DNA of 64,000 bases from Trichobilharzia szidati (GCA_944472155.2 OX235272.1:81722020-81786019); one strand, 5' to 3'; positions 1-12,284 are shown, counted from the first letter of the stretch. The notes: generated by a model not told the origin, from the sequence alone. Program-made: numbers and translations.

Positions 1-562
1 CGAGGATCGGAAAAGCAAGACAAGCTTTCACTATTCTCAAGTCTGTGGGGAGGACAATAGCACTCAGCATCAAAACGAAGATAGGATCCGGATTTTCAAC
101 TCCAGTGTGAAGTCAGTCAATGCTACCATACGGATCAGAGACTTGCACTGCGCGTCATAAAGAGCATCTCAAACAAACTACAGACCTTCATTAACAGTTG
201 TCTTCGCTCAATACCACTCAAGATCAGATGGCCGGCCAGAAAATATCAGCAACAGGGATCTCTGGCGATGAGCGAACCAACCAGGAACCGATTGTGCAAC
301 GAATAGGCAGGAAGAAATGGAGATGGATTGGATTGGTCATACTCTGAGGAAATCATCAAGTGACATCACTAGACAAGCCATTGCTCGAGTGGAACCCGAA
401 AGGGAAGCGGCGAGTTGGTTGTTCAAGAGTGACTTGGAGGAGGTCATGCGGGCAGACTTGGAGCCAGGTGAAAACTCTAGCAGAGAACCGAACGCAATGG
501 CGACGCACGGCTGAAGCCCTATGTTCCTCTAGGAATTAAAGGAAACAATATATATATATATA
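1..562 (+). mobile_element. RTE-type LINE, 3' end fragment (family RTE-A)
   Basis: This is the 3' end of a non-LTR retrotransposon, cut off by the window edge. Decayed frames carry the conserved post-RT motif (KLQTFINSCLRSI, then a WPxxIS-like stretch, then W-IGHTLRK) that typifies the C-terminus of RTE-clade polyproteins. It ends with GAAGCCCTATGTTCCTCTAG, GGAATTAAAGGAAACAATA and a TA microsatellite. The same 3' end recurs at 47.7 kb and, inverted, at 62.7 kb. Several frame breaks make it non-functional. The clade call rests on motif recognition; SR2/Perere-3-like is the likely schistosome equivalent. Confidence 0.8.
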
Positions 563-1026
563 TACCAACCGCGAAGAAGGTTTTCTTCAATAAGCAGGGC
601 AGGCAGTTTCTCAGTATTTCCACCGATGAGTCTCCATTGGATACGTTTTATTCTCTGTCCACTGGTATCATCGTATTTCAGTTTAAGATACTAGTGTTTA
701 TACTATATACTACTGATTGATCGAAATGAGTAGTTGGATATTACTCATATCAACGAGTAATGTTTATGCGTAGAACTATAGTAGGAGTTTATTTATTTCT
801 GTTAATCATTGAAACACATTACTACTTTCTCTATTGAATATCCGTATTCGTAAAAAAAACAGGATTATTACTAGATACCATTTACCAGGTTTCATTGATT
901 CACTTGAAAAATACAATACAAATAATACTGTCTATGAGCACCAATCACTGTCAACGGAATCAATTTGACAGAGATCATTCCCCCTCGGTAATGTACGCCC
1001 CGCATCGTTTCAAATACATACACAAG

Positions 1027-1192
1027 GTGGAGCATAGGGCTTCAAGCTAGAGGCTTGAAGTTCCGGTAGCAGTAGAGTTCATTTTTACCAGTCTTATTAC
1101 TGGCTTAGCGAGGTAAAGGAGTGCGTCGGTGGTCGGGGATCGAACGCTGGACCACATGCGTGGTTGGCGAGCATTCTACCGTCGTGCCACCG
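1027..1192 (-). mobile_element. tRNA-Gly-derived SINE, copy 1
   Basis: On the minus strand the head reads like tRNA-Gly: GGTGGCAC, then GGTAGAATGCTCGCC, then a B-box-like GTTCGATCCCC. The body follows (CCTTTACCTCGCTAAGCCAG) and then a tail ending GAAGCCCTATGCTCCACC. The tail matches the 3' end of RTE-A LINEs. It is about 165 bp and internally shortened compared with the copy at 54.6 kb. Confidence 0.8.
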
Positions 1193-1229
1193 AAGTACAA
1201 AGGGTAGACCTTGACCACTTTGAAATCAG

Positions 1230-1622
1230 TTTGGAAATATGCTGGGCTCACTCAGTACAGGGAACAAAATTCGGATTTTCTACACCAATATTAAGTCAGT
1301 CTTTCTATATGGGTCAGAAACTTGGCACTCGCGTTACGAAAAGTATTTCCAACAGACTTCAGATTTTGATCACTGGCTCCATACCGAAGATCTGATCGCT
1401 AGCCAGAAAGAATGAGCAGTAGGGAACTCTGGGAACGAACCAATGAAGAACCGACTGCTCAGCAAATATGTTTTAGGAGATGGAGTGGATACACACCACT
1501 GAGGAGACCATCGAATGACAACGCGGCCCAGGCCATAGCTCGAGTAGAACCCAAATAGGACGTGGATGATTTAGAGGAAGTCGTGCAGGGAAATGAAAGA
1601 TTATGGCCAATCACAGGGTCAG
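1230..1622 (+). mobile_element. RTE-type LINE fragment (RTE-A)
   Basis: A decayed second copy of the same LINE 3' region follows the SINE. Readable pieces include a FYMGQKLGTRVTKSISNRLQ stretch and, in other frames, the EWI-HT-EETIE region with AIARVEPK. Frameshifts and stops are frequent. No 3' tail is clear, so the right boundary is approximate. Confidence 0.65.
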
Positions 1623-2064
1623 CTTAAGTTGACTGCCCAGTATAGGACAAATTATCTACTTAGTAATATGTTTTTTTACGATTACACTGATACTATTCAA
1701 CTAAGCATACGCTTTTTATAATATCTAGCTGAATCTCTTACTTTTGTTATTTCACGCTTTAACGAAAGCACACAGCTAGCTAGATATTCTGAAACTATAT
1801 CCTGGTTTCCCTGCCTTATTTTCTTACATGTAAGTACAAATGAATATGACTAAACCCGGGGTCATCATCAATTCACTGTGTCGTATCATTTTACCCATAA
1901 ATTCTCGGTCTGATAAATTGAACCAGCGTTACGCACACTCTGCGCTACCATTTACAGACGCTTATCTGAAAACTAGACATTAAACTGTGAAGAATTGCCA
2001 TTATAACATTATCCTCTAAAATAAATGCAGTGAATTGTATAAAGTACAGCTACGTATATTTTCA

Positions 2065-2290
2065 ATAGTTGGTTTGTAAGGATTAGATTTGTGTTTACGA
2101 GTTGATCACGGATTGATATCAGTTAGAGAACCATTTAAAAAAACAGGGAGTACTGGACAGCTGTTCCATCCTAGTTTTTCGGGAATCATCGGCAGTACGC
2201 ACCCACCGCCAGGGTTCGAATCCAGGAACTACCGGTTACAAGGCAAGCTCGTATACCGTTCAGCCACTGTGACCCGATTCAATAGCCCAT
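2065..2290 (-). repeat. TH repeat arm (inverted-repeat end, hammerhead-like core, tRNA-like segment)
   Basis: Starts with the family terminus (TTGGTTTGTAAGGATTAGAT, then GATATCAGTTAGAGAACCAT), then GGGAGTACTGGACAGCTG, a decayed hammerhead-like core in reverse, and a B-box-like GGTTCGAATCC followed by an A-box-like segment in minus orientation. The oppositely oriented arm at 2570-2770 ends with the matching terminus, so the two may be the ends of one approximately 700-bp element. Confidence 0.65.
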
Positions 2291-2569
2291 GCTAGATAAT
2301 CCTGTCTAAATTTGTCTGGTGTACACTATTTATACTACTGAGATTATGCAAATACAAGGAATAAGTAGTATATTTAGCTTTCATTTTAATGAAAACAACC
2401 ATATGATAACCTAGAGGCTTCCAAGCACTGAGCAACAGAAGTTCATCAATACAGCAGTAAATGATCAAACTACCGATTAGCACCTTTGCGCTATTGCTAA
2501 CACTAAGGAATACAACGTGGGAATTATTAATAGATAAGAAATGATAAAGCTGTCTCACCCTAGTCTGAA

Positions 2570-2770
2570 ACTCATCAGCGGTACGCACCCACCGGTTTTT
2601 TGAACTGGAAGACCCTGGGTTCAAAACCCGGTGAGCGAGTACTGATGATGAGTCCCAAACTGGGACGAAACAGCCGTCCAGTTCCTTCGGATTTTCAATG
2701 GTTCTCTAGCTGATAGCAATCCATAGTCAAACTTGGAAAACAAATCAAACCCCTACACACCAACTCTTGA
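2570..2770 (+). repeat. TH repeat arm, plus orientation, with hammerhead-like core
   Basis: Contains CCTGGGTTCAAAACCCGG (B-box-like), then ATGATGA-GTCCC-AAACT-GGGAC-GAAAC. The last part has a perfect 5-bp stem II and the GAAA of a hammerhead ribozyme, but the conserved C3 is A. It ends with CAATGGTTCTCTAGCTGAT and CAAATCAAACCCCTACACAC, the inverse of the terminus at 2065. It is likely inactive as a ribozyme because C3 is lost. Confidence 0.65.
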
Positions 2771-4044
2771 AAATGATAAGGCTATTACTTTTAAGTAACA
2801 CTCACTACTCATATAATACTGAAATCAACACTATCCGACTGGATGTTGGATGGCATTTTTAGTATTAACATTTTATTGTTTAAAATATAATGACACTGAT
2901 TAAATTATCAGCTGCTAATAGAGCGAGGAGTTTGAATAACTTGTCAGCAAATTCAATAATCATGAGTAGTTTTCATCATGAAGCCTTATAAGTAAATTAC
3001 CTTAAAGAAAATATCAAATTTGTTGTTGTGCATGCTTATTTCATAGACACGCAAGTGTCCTCCTAGATAAGTAGCCTACAAAAACATGACTGGCATCACT
3101 CAATATCCTAACTACTTATTTCTCTTGAACAGATATCCATTAGCAACTCATTTCATGCAGCTGATAAAATAAGCGACAGTAAAATTACCTAACCAATTAG
3201 ATATAACTCAATCAAATAGACTAATTCAAGTTTGCTTGTTTACGAAAAGGTAACGGTGGATCAATAAAGTGAACATATATTCAATACTGGTCACCCAATA
3301 TGCAAGCAGGATTCATTCAAAGTTACCTATGAAGTCAAAATAAACCTCCAGAAAACGGTAAGCTTCCGCATACCTTGCACTGACGAGCACTTAGCGATTC
3401 GGATGGAAAACTCCTCCTAATCTGGGTATAACTCCAAGGTCAACGGTTATCAATTTTTTGTTATTAATACTATTTTGTGCATTTCCCGTATGACATATTG
3501 CGTAACCCCGGTCCAGACTTACTAATCTTCACTCCCCCCCCCGTCATCGTTACAATTTTGGTTATTCATCATTGTTCTGAAATATTTTGATGACGCAAAC
3601 AACAACCCAAGCTAATTTTTATTCTTGCTTGACAAACCTAATGTACACACACACACATACAAAGGGAAATAATTATGTATAATTGTGGCTGTACAGCTGA
3701 GTGGATGAATTCGCCAAATAACTCCTCGTGAACTGTTTGTTCTTATTTCCATGTCTAGATGGATATCTTCCATGAAAATTCAAATTTCTTGAGTAGTATT
3801 TATGGATGTGAACGACACAATGCCGAAAAATACAGTGAATCTTCGGCCTTCTAAAGCTCAGGTTCATTTATGTGTGGCTTTAAACATTTTACTTGAGAGT
3901 GGCGTATTCCAACTGCATGGACTTATCACGTAAAATTTTTATATTAATTTATTCTAACTCTCCAACCTTTTATATTAGTCATATAAAACTTTGACATGTA
4001 TTCACAACATTTATTTAACTGATATCAAGTAAATTTCATGTGAG
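2771..4044. other. AT-rich stretch without recognised gene
   Basis: No open frame with convincing coding character and no recognised repeat. A C-tract at 3533-3542 and a short CA run at 3648-3658 are the only notable simple sequences. Confidence 0.5.
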
Positions 4045-5225
4045 GGAATAAATTGCACTGAAGTAGCGATGAAACCAATTGGTGCTCCCCAGGGTGCGCT
4101 GTTATCTCTCTTCTTTTGTTTCTTTCTTCTAACATGAATTACCTCTTTCTAATGAAATCAACTTCGCCAAATACGCTGATGACCTGGCCGTATGGCTTCC
4201 TGTCAAGTCCCAATCAGACTATTGTAAACTTAATAACACTTTTTGTCAGAGGTCTACGCTTAATAGTCTTACGTTAAATCCCTCAAAATGTCAGACTACT
4301 GATTTCTCCTTTAGACATAAACGCGATCTACAACGACTGGTTAGTACAAACGATGCTTGTAGCATAGAAGGGACTGTAATAGAAACTAGATCTAAAACAA
4401 AATACCTTGGTGTAGTTCTATACTCTGACCTAACTTGATCATCCCATATTTTGTCGATCTCCAAGAAAAAGTTCCTTCTAAGCTACAGTATAAGAAGCTA
4501 AAACAATCTGGAACCACTCAACCTCTGCTTTTACAATTTGTTAACTCTTGTGTCTTACCTAATGTACTTTACTGAACCCCCTTAGTCTTCTCTGGGTTAT
4601 TCAAAAAGGACTATGTCGTTTTGAGATGGGTATTAAAGGTTTTCAGTAGGGTAGGTGATGTGCAAGTTAGTTGGCTTGTTACTACATCATCAGTTGACAG
4701 ACATCTGAACTCATGCGAGAAATGGTCTAAATCTATCTTGTCTGACTCTCATTACCCCTTCTAAACTTAACCTTTCCCTTGTATCTCATCTGGTGGAACT
4801 AGAAGTCAGTAGAAAACATTATACGCTCGTACTACCAAGTATAAGAACTCAACGATACCGTATTTGGCCCGTGTTCTATGCGATAGAGACAATGTTAAGC
4901 GTGAAACCTATGAATTACTATGCTGTTAGCGTAATAATCGGCTTTTATTATCGCCTATTTGTAATCTATGGTGACACTATCTCAATTCAACTGACAATCT
5001 TAGCTACTAACCTCATTGTTATTATTTACAATTTCTTATTTTTTTGTACATATATGACTTCACTGTGACTACAAATACCAAATAAGAACTGTCATTAACA
5101 ATCCTGTAATATAATCTTTATAATTGTTTTTAATGTTATTCGATAACACTAGATGTAATACTGAAAATTCCACACTGTAACATTAGTACTGTTTTGGAAT
5201 AAAGCGAATTATTATTATCAAAAAA
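4045..5225 (+). mobile_element. CR1-like LINE, 3' half with RT remnant
   Basis: A broken reverse-transcriptase frame is readable: GAPQGALLS at about 4083, then the catalytic YADDLAVW (YADD at 4172-4183), then LNPSKCQT and TKYLGVVL, as in CR1/jockey-type RTs. The 3' end is GAAAATTCCACACTGTAACA, then GGAATAAAG and a short TTA repeat. The same 3' end recurs at 57.1-57.2 kb. Multiple stops and frameshifts make it a pseudogene. The palm domain and C-terminus are present; the endonuclease is missing. Confidence 0.8.
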
Positions 5226-5304
5226 AATGCATCAACTTCACATGAACAAACCACCATATAATGTAAGTGTAGAACTTGGGCACTGTGGTGGTGGAATGTA
5301 ATTC

Positions 5305-5505
5305 CATATTAGATAAGTTTATTTTAATAATCACACAGTGATGCAGTATTAACAACTGGATGACGTTTCGAGCATAAATTTTCACAAAATGTGAAAACGT
5401 GTGAATAAACTGATATGTTTATGAGCAATAATTTATGCTCGAAACGTCATCCAGTTGTTAATAATGCATCATTGTGTGATTATTAAAACAAACTTATCTA
5501 ATATG
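5305..5505. repeat. Near-perfect palindrome of Penelope-like termini
   Basis: Arms of about 76 bp (5305-5380 and 5430-5505) are inverted copies with a few mismatches, around a 49-bp spacer. Each arm holds CTGGATGACGTTTCGAGC or its complement. The sequence resembles the inverted termini around the Penelope-like element at 29.6-31.4 kb, which share a GCTCGAAACGT-type motif next to a TTATGAGCA motif. I read it as two head-to-head termini with the coding part lost. Confidence 0.7.
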
Positions 5506-7089
5506 AAACCGCCAAATAAATAACGACTAAGGCCACATGAAGTGAATCAGACTGCCAGCTCCAGGTTTTTAGAGTATACACAGATCCTATGAAATATGTA
5601 TGAAGCCTCAGTTGAAATTCAGTAGGGCCTGTAGATAGAAATGTAGCGTGATGCATGTTGATAGGAAGGGGAGTTAACGGGAATCAACATTTAAGCCAAC
5701 GACTGGAGAGGTTGAAATGTTTATTCTCAAAATCAGGATTATAACTTTGTGGACATGAAATAACCTTATTGGACAACTTGCTTAGCCTCGGACCAACTGC
5801 CAACCAATCAGGATAATTTGTTATCCTCCGACCTAGCCAAACTTCGATTTGGCTAAAAATGTATGTTATGTTTTTCCTAAATAAAGGTTTGTTACCAAGT
5901 CTCTTATCTTATCCCACTACAGAATGATGGCTTAACTGATAAGAACCACTTATTAAGAGTTTGGACTTTCTATTCAGTACTGTATGTCCTGCCGATACTT
6001 TTGGCAAATGTCACAGATTGTTTAGATAACTGTCTTATTCAGCGTATTCATCTGACAGTAACCACATTATCAGCTCCATCTTCTGATTAACAACTAGACG
6101 CGATCAGTTCAAGCCAAAACGCACAAACTTCAAGCTGCCATTGGAAACTCCTTTATTAACGGTGATAATATATTCCACGATGTCCCCAGATGTGACTTCA
6201 ACACTTTAGGTATCCCGAAATTCATATCTTAAAAGCACAGATTTTGTTTTGAGTTGCAGATGATTGATAACAAGCAAAAATGTCTTATGTTTACATGGCT
6301 GAAGTTGTTGAGACGTTAAACATGCTAGCAGAAACAGGAATAAAGACGAATATAAGTTAGGGGTGGGTAGATCAACAGATAAAACCAGTATATGAAGCCT
6401 CCTAGCGTTTGTTTTGGAAGAGTGCCAAAATACATTCAAAGACCCTAGAGATAATGACTTAGTAGTGATATACAGAAATCATTCCATTGGTTTCAACTTG
6501 ATCTAATTCCCAATACTTCTTACTTTTACTTAAATATCACTCTGGAAAACGACTATACTTATTCTGAAGTGCGGTTAGTACAATCACTGTGTTAGGTCTG
6601 ATGTTAGTTCCCCTAGTCAACCAGAATTACATTACGTCGTCCACTGTAGTAGGTTTACATTGCAATAAATATCACTGCTTAACATATGATACATAAACCT
6701 CACTGCTGATACTGAGTATAGATGTTGCAACTCGTTTCTGGAATTTATAATCAATTAGTTGGTTGAGACAGATGACGATAACAATTACACTAGACCATTT
6801 CAACACATCGAAATAAGGCTCTAAAAACTGTTAATGGGAATCCATTTTGCTAGTCCTGTTTGGATATAAACTCTGAGTGAACACAAACACTAGGATGATA
6901 TTATTCCGAATACATCAAGACAAAAAAATTTGATTTTTTTTCTATATTTTGAATAACCTCTGCATACTCCTAGCAAACATGAGATACAAATATTGACTCC
7001 AATCGAAAAAAATCAATTGAAGCCCCTTCACAGACATACAGCGTAAATGTAACAGGCAATACGACCAGTGTTGATATAAACATCCTTAA
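5506..7089. other. Intergenic and probable 14-3-3 3' flank
   Basis: At 5870-5905 a TATGTTATG and AATAAAGG context resembles the end of an LTR or a polyadenylation region, but no partner repeat was found. From about 6900 to 7089 the sequence is the likely 3' UTR of the minus-strand 14-3-3 gene. No other gene is supported. Confidence 0.4.
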
Positions 7090-10000
7090 TTACTTTTCCT
7101 CGCCTTTTGGAGAAGCAGCAGTGTTATCCTTCTCTTCTTCACCGGGTATATTCGAAGTCCAGAGTGTCAGATTGTCTCGTAACAGCTGCATAATGATGGT
7201 TGAATCCTTATAGCTTTCTTCGGACAATGTATCCAGTTCAGCAATAGCTAAGTCAAAAGCTGACTTAGCTATCTGGCAAGCTCTTTCAGGATTATTCAGA
7301 ATTTCATAGTAAAACACGGAGAAGTTTAGAGCAAGTCCAAGTCTAATAGGGTGGGTACAGGCAAGGTCACTTGCAATCTGTGTAGCTTCTTTGTATGCGA
7401 CAAGACTGCTTTCTGCGGCAGCTTTTCGTTGATCCCCAACTGCAAACTCAGCTCTGTACCGATGGTAATCGCCTTTCCTAAACAGAAAATATGCAATGAA
7501 TAAATCTACTTACATTTTGTGCAAGAAAACTTGTGATTCTTTCGAAGTAGCTTTCGGCACCAAGTATTCATCCAGCAGGTTCAAAATACTGGTACATATT
7601 TCATTCAACTCGTTCTCAACATTCTTTTGATAAAGCTTGATTATTTCTAAATTAACAGATCCTTTGGCTTCCTCTCTTGTCTCAATTGAATTGAGTATCC
7701 TCCATGATGACCTGCGCGCTCCTATAACATTCTTATATGCAACAGAGAGAAGGTTCCGTTCTTCCACTGTCAGTTCGCCTTCACTCATTTTAGCTACATC
7801 AATCATGGCCTTAACCATTTCTGAAAATTTTCACAAAAATGTACAATTAAAGGATTCCATAAGATTTACAAACTGAGAAACGCTTGCTAACACATAATAG
7901 CTTATCAGTTCTAAAAAGTTTTAATCTGGTGTATATGAATAAATCTACATGACTTTGTGTGTCAATATTGAGGAATAATCAAACGATGAAGTCATGTATT
8001 ACAGATAAAATAATCCCTTCCAAACTAGATTATCAATAGAAAAAATGCACTGCCACATATTGGGGGCTCACTTTAACACTATGTGTCCACATGAGGTCAA
8101 GAATTATTTTAAAAATCACGCGATTTTAATGGGGCTGCGATGGTATTTTAATTTCGTATTGATGCACATCAAGTATATATATGTATAAACACTAACACTC
8201 AGGTTTTCTTGATAAAGTGGCGGATTCATCTAGTTCTATTCAGACACTTAGAGTTGCAAATGTACGCAATCTGATCCAAAGGCTGAATTGAATTCATCTT
8301 ACTGGAACAAGATGTAAGTTATAGTTATCACACAGCTTTTGACAGTGTCATATTTACTTGATTCAAAACACTAACAAAAGTGCTTCTATTCATGGTGACG
8401 CAATTGGTATAGCCAACACTTGATAGCACCGCTAACACCAGTTTGTCTGAGACATTATCAAAAGGCATTTCTAAAATACTAACTGCTCAGAAGACGCATA
8501 ACCTCACACATTCAAGTAAATGCTTAATTTCACGCTTAACTTTCGAAAAGCACACAATAAGAGGATGAATGAAATGGAATAACATTAGCAGGCGAACAAG
8601 TAGGCGAAGAGTAAAAAAACACTTAGATTCAACATGAGAAAAAATGAATATCACAGGAATTTCAACCACTGAAACCGAATCTTCAGGATCGTAAACAAGA
8701 AATCTTTAATATCCACACAGGGCTCGGAAAAACAGTGGCTTCACGAACTGATGACGTCTTTGTCAGACCTATGGTAATTCACCCTAGAATTAATTCAAAC
8801 TCAGCTAACAATGTTTATTGGAATACGTAGGTGAGGTTTATCGTATGCTTTAGTAGCCTCGTTTGGTGAAGATTTCAACATAACTGACTAACCCATCTCA
8901 ATCAAACCCTACACGCCAAGCCCACACCAGCAGACTCATGCCCAAAATTAAACGGAGATATCAGTCACAGAGAACCCCTTATGCTTTTTATATTTACTTA
9001 AGACTTCATAACAAAGTAAATCTCGGTTTTCCAGTATCCTTAGGACCAGGCTGAGCTTGCCCATCCCGAAAACAATATTCTTAACATGCAAACTCAGTTT
9101 AACATATTTGAAATGGATAGCACAATAAAAATGATCAACCAGATAGCCCTAATTCTTCCTAAAAACTTCAAGTTAGAACTGTTACCCATGGCAAATTCTT
9201 GGGGAACGTTACTATGAAGACACAAAGTGCTACCCGGTTAATAGACAAGAGTTCCCAAACCTAAGTCTAAAACCCATAGGGTTACATCTGCAGATGTCAT
9301 TTATTGCCGCAAAGTTGGGACTGACAATACCAGTTCATGGGTAAAGAATGTCATGTTAAGGCTGCGATAAGATGCAATGGATATGAGATTATTCTGAATA
9401 ATTATTGTATCTTCCACAAGAATACTGGAGTTGAACAGCGTGGACAGAACTGGGCAGTCTCTCCAGCATTCTCACAATCTCACATTAGTACATGGAAGAA
9501 CCACTTCAGATATCTTCTGACCTGAATTGCACAAGCCCCCAGTCCCATTAGACAAAGGTATTCAGCTGACGAGTTCTACCGAAATTTGATGAATTCATTA
9601 AATCCTGCTTTATTAACCGTTATTGCTTGTTTTAAAGGGTTATGACTTGGCATCATACGCCAACCCAATTGTCTTTATTAGCTCACTCTTGAAAAATGCT
9701 GCGAGTAAAGCATTTAGAAGCACTTGAATTTGATTAGTAATCAAATTTGAGAATTTAAAGCCAATAGTACTCCTTGCACGAACTATATTATCATAGTTGC
9801 TGAGACCACTATGCTATATGAGTATGTGGAGAATCACAAATTTCGAGGAACTATTTGGATAGGTTTTTTGGTACTGTGAACTTTCCAGCCCAAGAATATA
9901 TATTCATATGCCAGGTAACTCCATTTGACTAGTGAACGTAAACCTATAACCTGCCCGGTATGTCCTCATGTATCACTTGTCATTAACTAACCTAAAATAT

Positions 10001-10113
10001 TCCTTCAACAACTTGTGTACGCACGCAACAGCATTATAAAACTTACCATCGTATCGCTCAGCCTGTTCAGCAACCTTCGCAAAATAAACTTTCTCTTCTC
10101 TCGCTTCATCCAT
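7090..10113 (-). CDS. 14-3-3 protein, epsilon-like; complete, three exons
   Basis: Joined exons on the minus strand are 10047-10113, 7514-7820 and 7090-7477. All introns are GT-AG, and the 762 nt encode 253 aa. 14-3-3 proteins are cytosolic dimers that bind phosphoserine/threonine motifs in kinases, cell-cycle and signalling partners. The first family signature [11 protein letters not shown] is at residues 44-54 and the second, [20 protein letters not shown], at 214-233. The phosphate-binding basic residues are present (K52, R59, and R131-Y132 in the DYHRY motif). The start [20 protein letters not shown] matches the usual N-terminal helix, so the ATG at 10113 is firm. The acidic tail ends in GEEK. 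Length and full domain coverage fit the family. The epsilon-like assignment comes from ELTVEERN and MKGDYHRY context by eye and is less certain than the family. The start codon is 0.87 kb from an opposite-strand exon. Confidence 0.97.
7821..10046. other. First intron of the 14-3-3 gene
   Basis: A 2.2-kb intron between residues 22 and 24 (codon 23 is split). Donor GTAAGT and acceptor TTTTCAG are both on the minus strand. No transposon was recognised in it, unlike the DPF introns. The second intron (7478-7513) is only 36 bp, typical of the tiny 5'-proximal introns of schistosome genes. Confidence 0.75.
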
Positions 10114-10980
10114 GGTCAAAAACAAACTGTAGTCTGACGGATGCACGTGTGAAGGTCGGTTACTGATTTAAACAAACAACAAGGCAATGGTAGCATCAAA
10201 GACAGACTTATAAGCTCTAAAAGTTCGCAGATTCCTGCCAAAATATCTCATTATGAATAAAGCCTCCAGGATACTCAAAGTAATAGGATTCCAATGTGTG
10301 AATTCTCTAAGTGTTGGAGTTTGTTCATTTCCACGTCGTAAAAACACAGCTGAAGATATATACACCATTATTACCATCGTCACATCGCCAAACTCAACAC
10401 ATTTTAAAGTGTAAATATATTACAACGATATTCTCAATTGTATCTGATGAAACCTTTGTTTTTCTTACAACTATTTCAGACTGAACTTGTCCATCACGTT
10501 GAAGGTCATTTGTGGAGTAGGACACCTGAAAGTCATTTTCGCCAATGTTAGTCTGCCATGTTATATTGCAGCTCCCTAGCCATTCGTTTACACATTGGTT
10601 ATGTTTATCCTGCAGTTATTCCCAACTTAATGCATATTTCGCCTTTCACCTCATTTTTGTTTCTGTTGCTGTTAAAATTAGTTACTTCGCTTGTTTCTGA
10701 AGATTTTACCACCAGATCAGTTTATCCACTCCAGTTAAATAGTTTAATACGTTGAATTCATGCAGCTTTCAGTGTTTTAGTTGTTTTTCAGCTATTTATG
10801 AAATAGTACTGTGTGGAAGCCTTGGTAATTATGCACATGAACATGTTTGATAGCAGAAGCTGTTTTTCCAGTTTATCTGTTGGTTGAGGGTATTGCTGCG
10901 GGCTAAATTGTTTACTTAATATGTGAAAATCTGAAAAAAACAATGTCTTTCACGTTCATGTTTACAGCATGCAATAATCT
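10114..10980. promoter_or_regulatory. Putative divergent promoter region
   Basis: This 867-bp interval separates the 14-3-3 start codon (minus) from the ATG of the orphan exon (plus). It should hold the 14-3-3 promoter and 5' UTR. No TATA element was assigned. On the plus side, TGTTTACAG at 10960-10968 is a good splice acceptor 12 bases before the ATG, so the plus transcript has either a 5' UTR intron or a spliced-leader acceptor. Confidence 0.45.
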
Positions 10981-11106
10981 ATGAGTCAATCTGGTGAGGA
11001 GAGCACGATCAGAGTTGATATTAGCAAGGTTTTCGAAGAACATAGTAATCCTGGTGAATTTAGAACCTGGATTGAAGATGAAGAGACTTTGAGGCTTTTC
11101 GACAAG
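10981..11106 (+). CDS. Orphan first coding exon, unknown product
   Basis: A 42-codon exon starting ATG AGT CAA and ending in a phase-0 GT donor (AAG|GTGAGT). The peptide is hydrophilic and acidic, includes VDISKVFEEH and FRTWIEDEETLRLFDK, and looks like genuine coding sequence. A splice acceptor precedes the ATG by 12 bases, which would suit trans-splicing. I do not recognise the family. It could be the first exon of an unrecognised gene. It could also be an alternative 5' exon of the DPF gene: a phase-0 acceptor at 21863/21864 would join it in frame to the DPF reading frame. Confidence 0.5.
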
Positions 11107-12284
11107 GTGAGTATACCATCAGTGTGTCTGTTATCAGTTAAAAACCAGATATATTATGAGAGAATCTAAATTAAACAAGGATGAAACATGTGAAGTATGA
11201 ATGTGTGGTGTTTGTATGTACTTTTGGGAATAAAAAGAAGTCTGATGGCAATCAGAGTAAGCGTTACCTATGGTTGTTAATGCCTAATATACTAGATCTA
11301 AATACATGAACCAGGACTGTATGTAGTAAAGCCAATGTCAACAACCAATCAGTTTGTTGCAAAACGATTTAAAAAGCGGATAGCATCCAATGATCTGGTG
11401 AGTGAACGAACTATCTTAATAAAGGTAAGACTTTAATCGGCAAGAATAACGCTTTGGATTTCGGTCTACAATCGGTGGTTTTTTCGAAGTTACAACAAGC
11501 TGGGAAGCTAATTATTATTCGGAGTGAAAACTTTGACTGAATACAAATTGCTTGTTTCAGTTCAAATAATGAAATTCCTTTTTTGGATGTTTGTAATTTC
11601 TCCGTGGCTATAAATACGGATGTTCATGATTTTTAAGAAAACCCTAAATAAATTTTCCTTGAACCATTGGTCTTGTTTATCTTGGAGAAACATTTGTTGA
11701 CACGATTAAACGAATAGATAGCAAAGCAGTATGTTCTGTGACTGATAACCGTAGTTGCTATGCTTCGGAATAATATCACGCGTCTAACAATTATAACCCT
11801 ATGGATAAAACTTTTCGCTCATGGTGAATTATAACATTTAGAAATCATAAGCATAGTCTTCGGTAAATTTATTCTTACTTTTCAAGTGACTGAAAATAGT
11901 GAGTCATTTGAGGTGATAGGATGAATAGCTCTAAACACTTACGTAGAGATTAGGATATTTCAACTTTTTTCGAATAGGAGACGATCTTTTTACCAAAACG
12001 TTCTCAGGATTTCCACTTTTACTTTGTAATTCAAAGATAACGTTAAGTTGATCATTAAGTAATAGGTACAGGAGATTACCTTCGGCAGAAACTTTTCAGG
12101 GTAGCTACGTAGAGTCATAGAAGTAAGTAGCTTATGTTGATTGTGTCCAAAGATATTAAACGTTTTATAACTGATCAAATCTTAGTTCTCACATACTAGT
12201 TAGTCTTATAAATAATGAATGTACCGTACAAGCGTTCACCTTGATTTGCATACCTAGCTCATAAACATTATGCCTGCATGTGAT
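11107..12284. other. Non-coding stretch after the orphan exon
   Basis: No exon with convincing composition was found. An ACTATCTTAATAAAGGTAAG sequence at about 11409 recalls the R/U5 part of a retrovirus-like LTR, but no second copy is visible in the window. Confidence 0.35.

Noticed and set aside
4793..5068. 91-codon open frame
   Set aside because: Lies inside the CR1-like LINE remnant, and its sequence is a frame-shifted part of that ORF.
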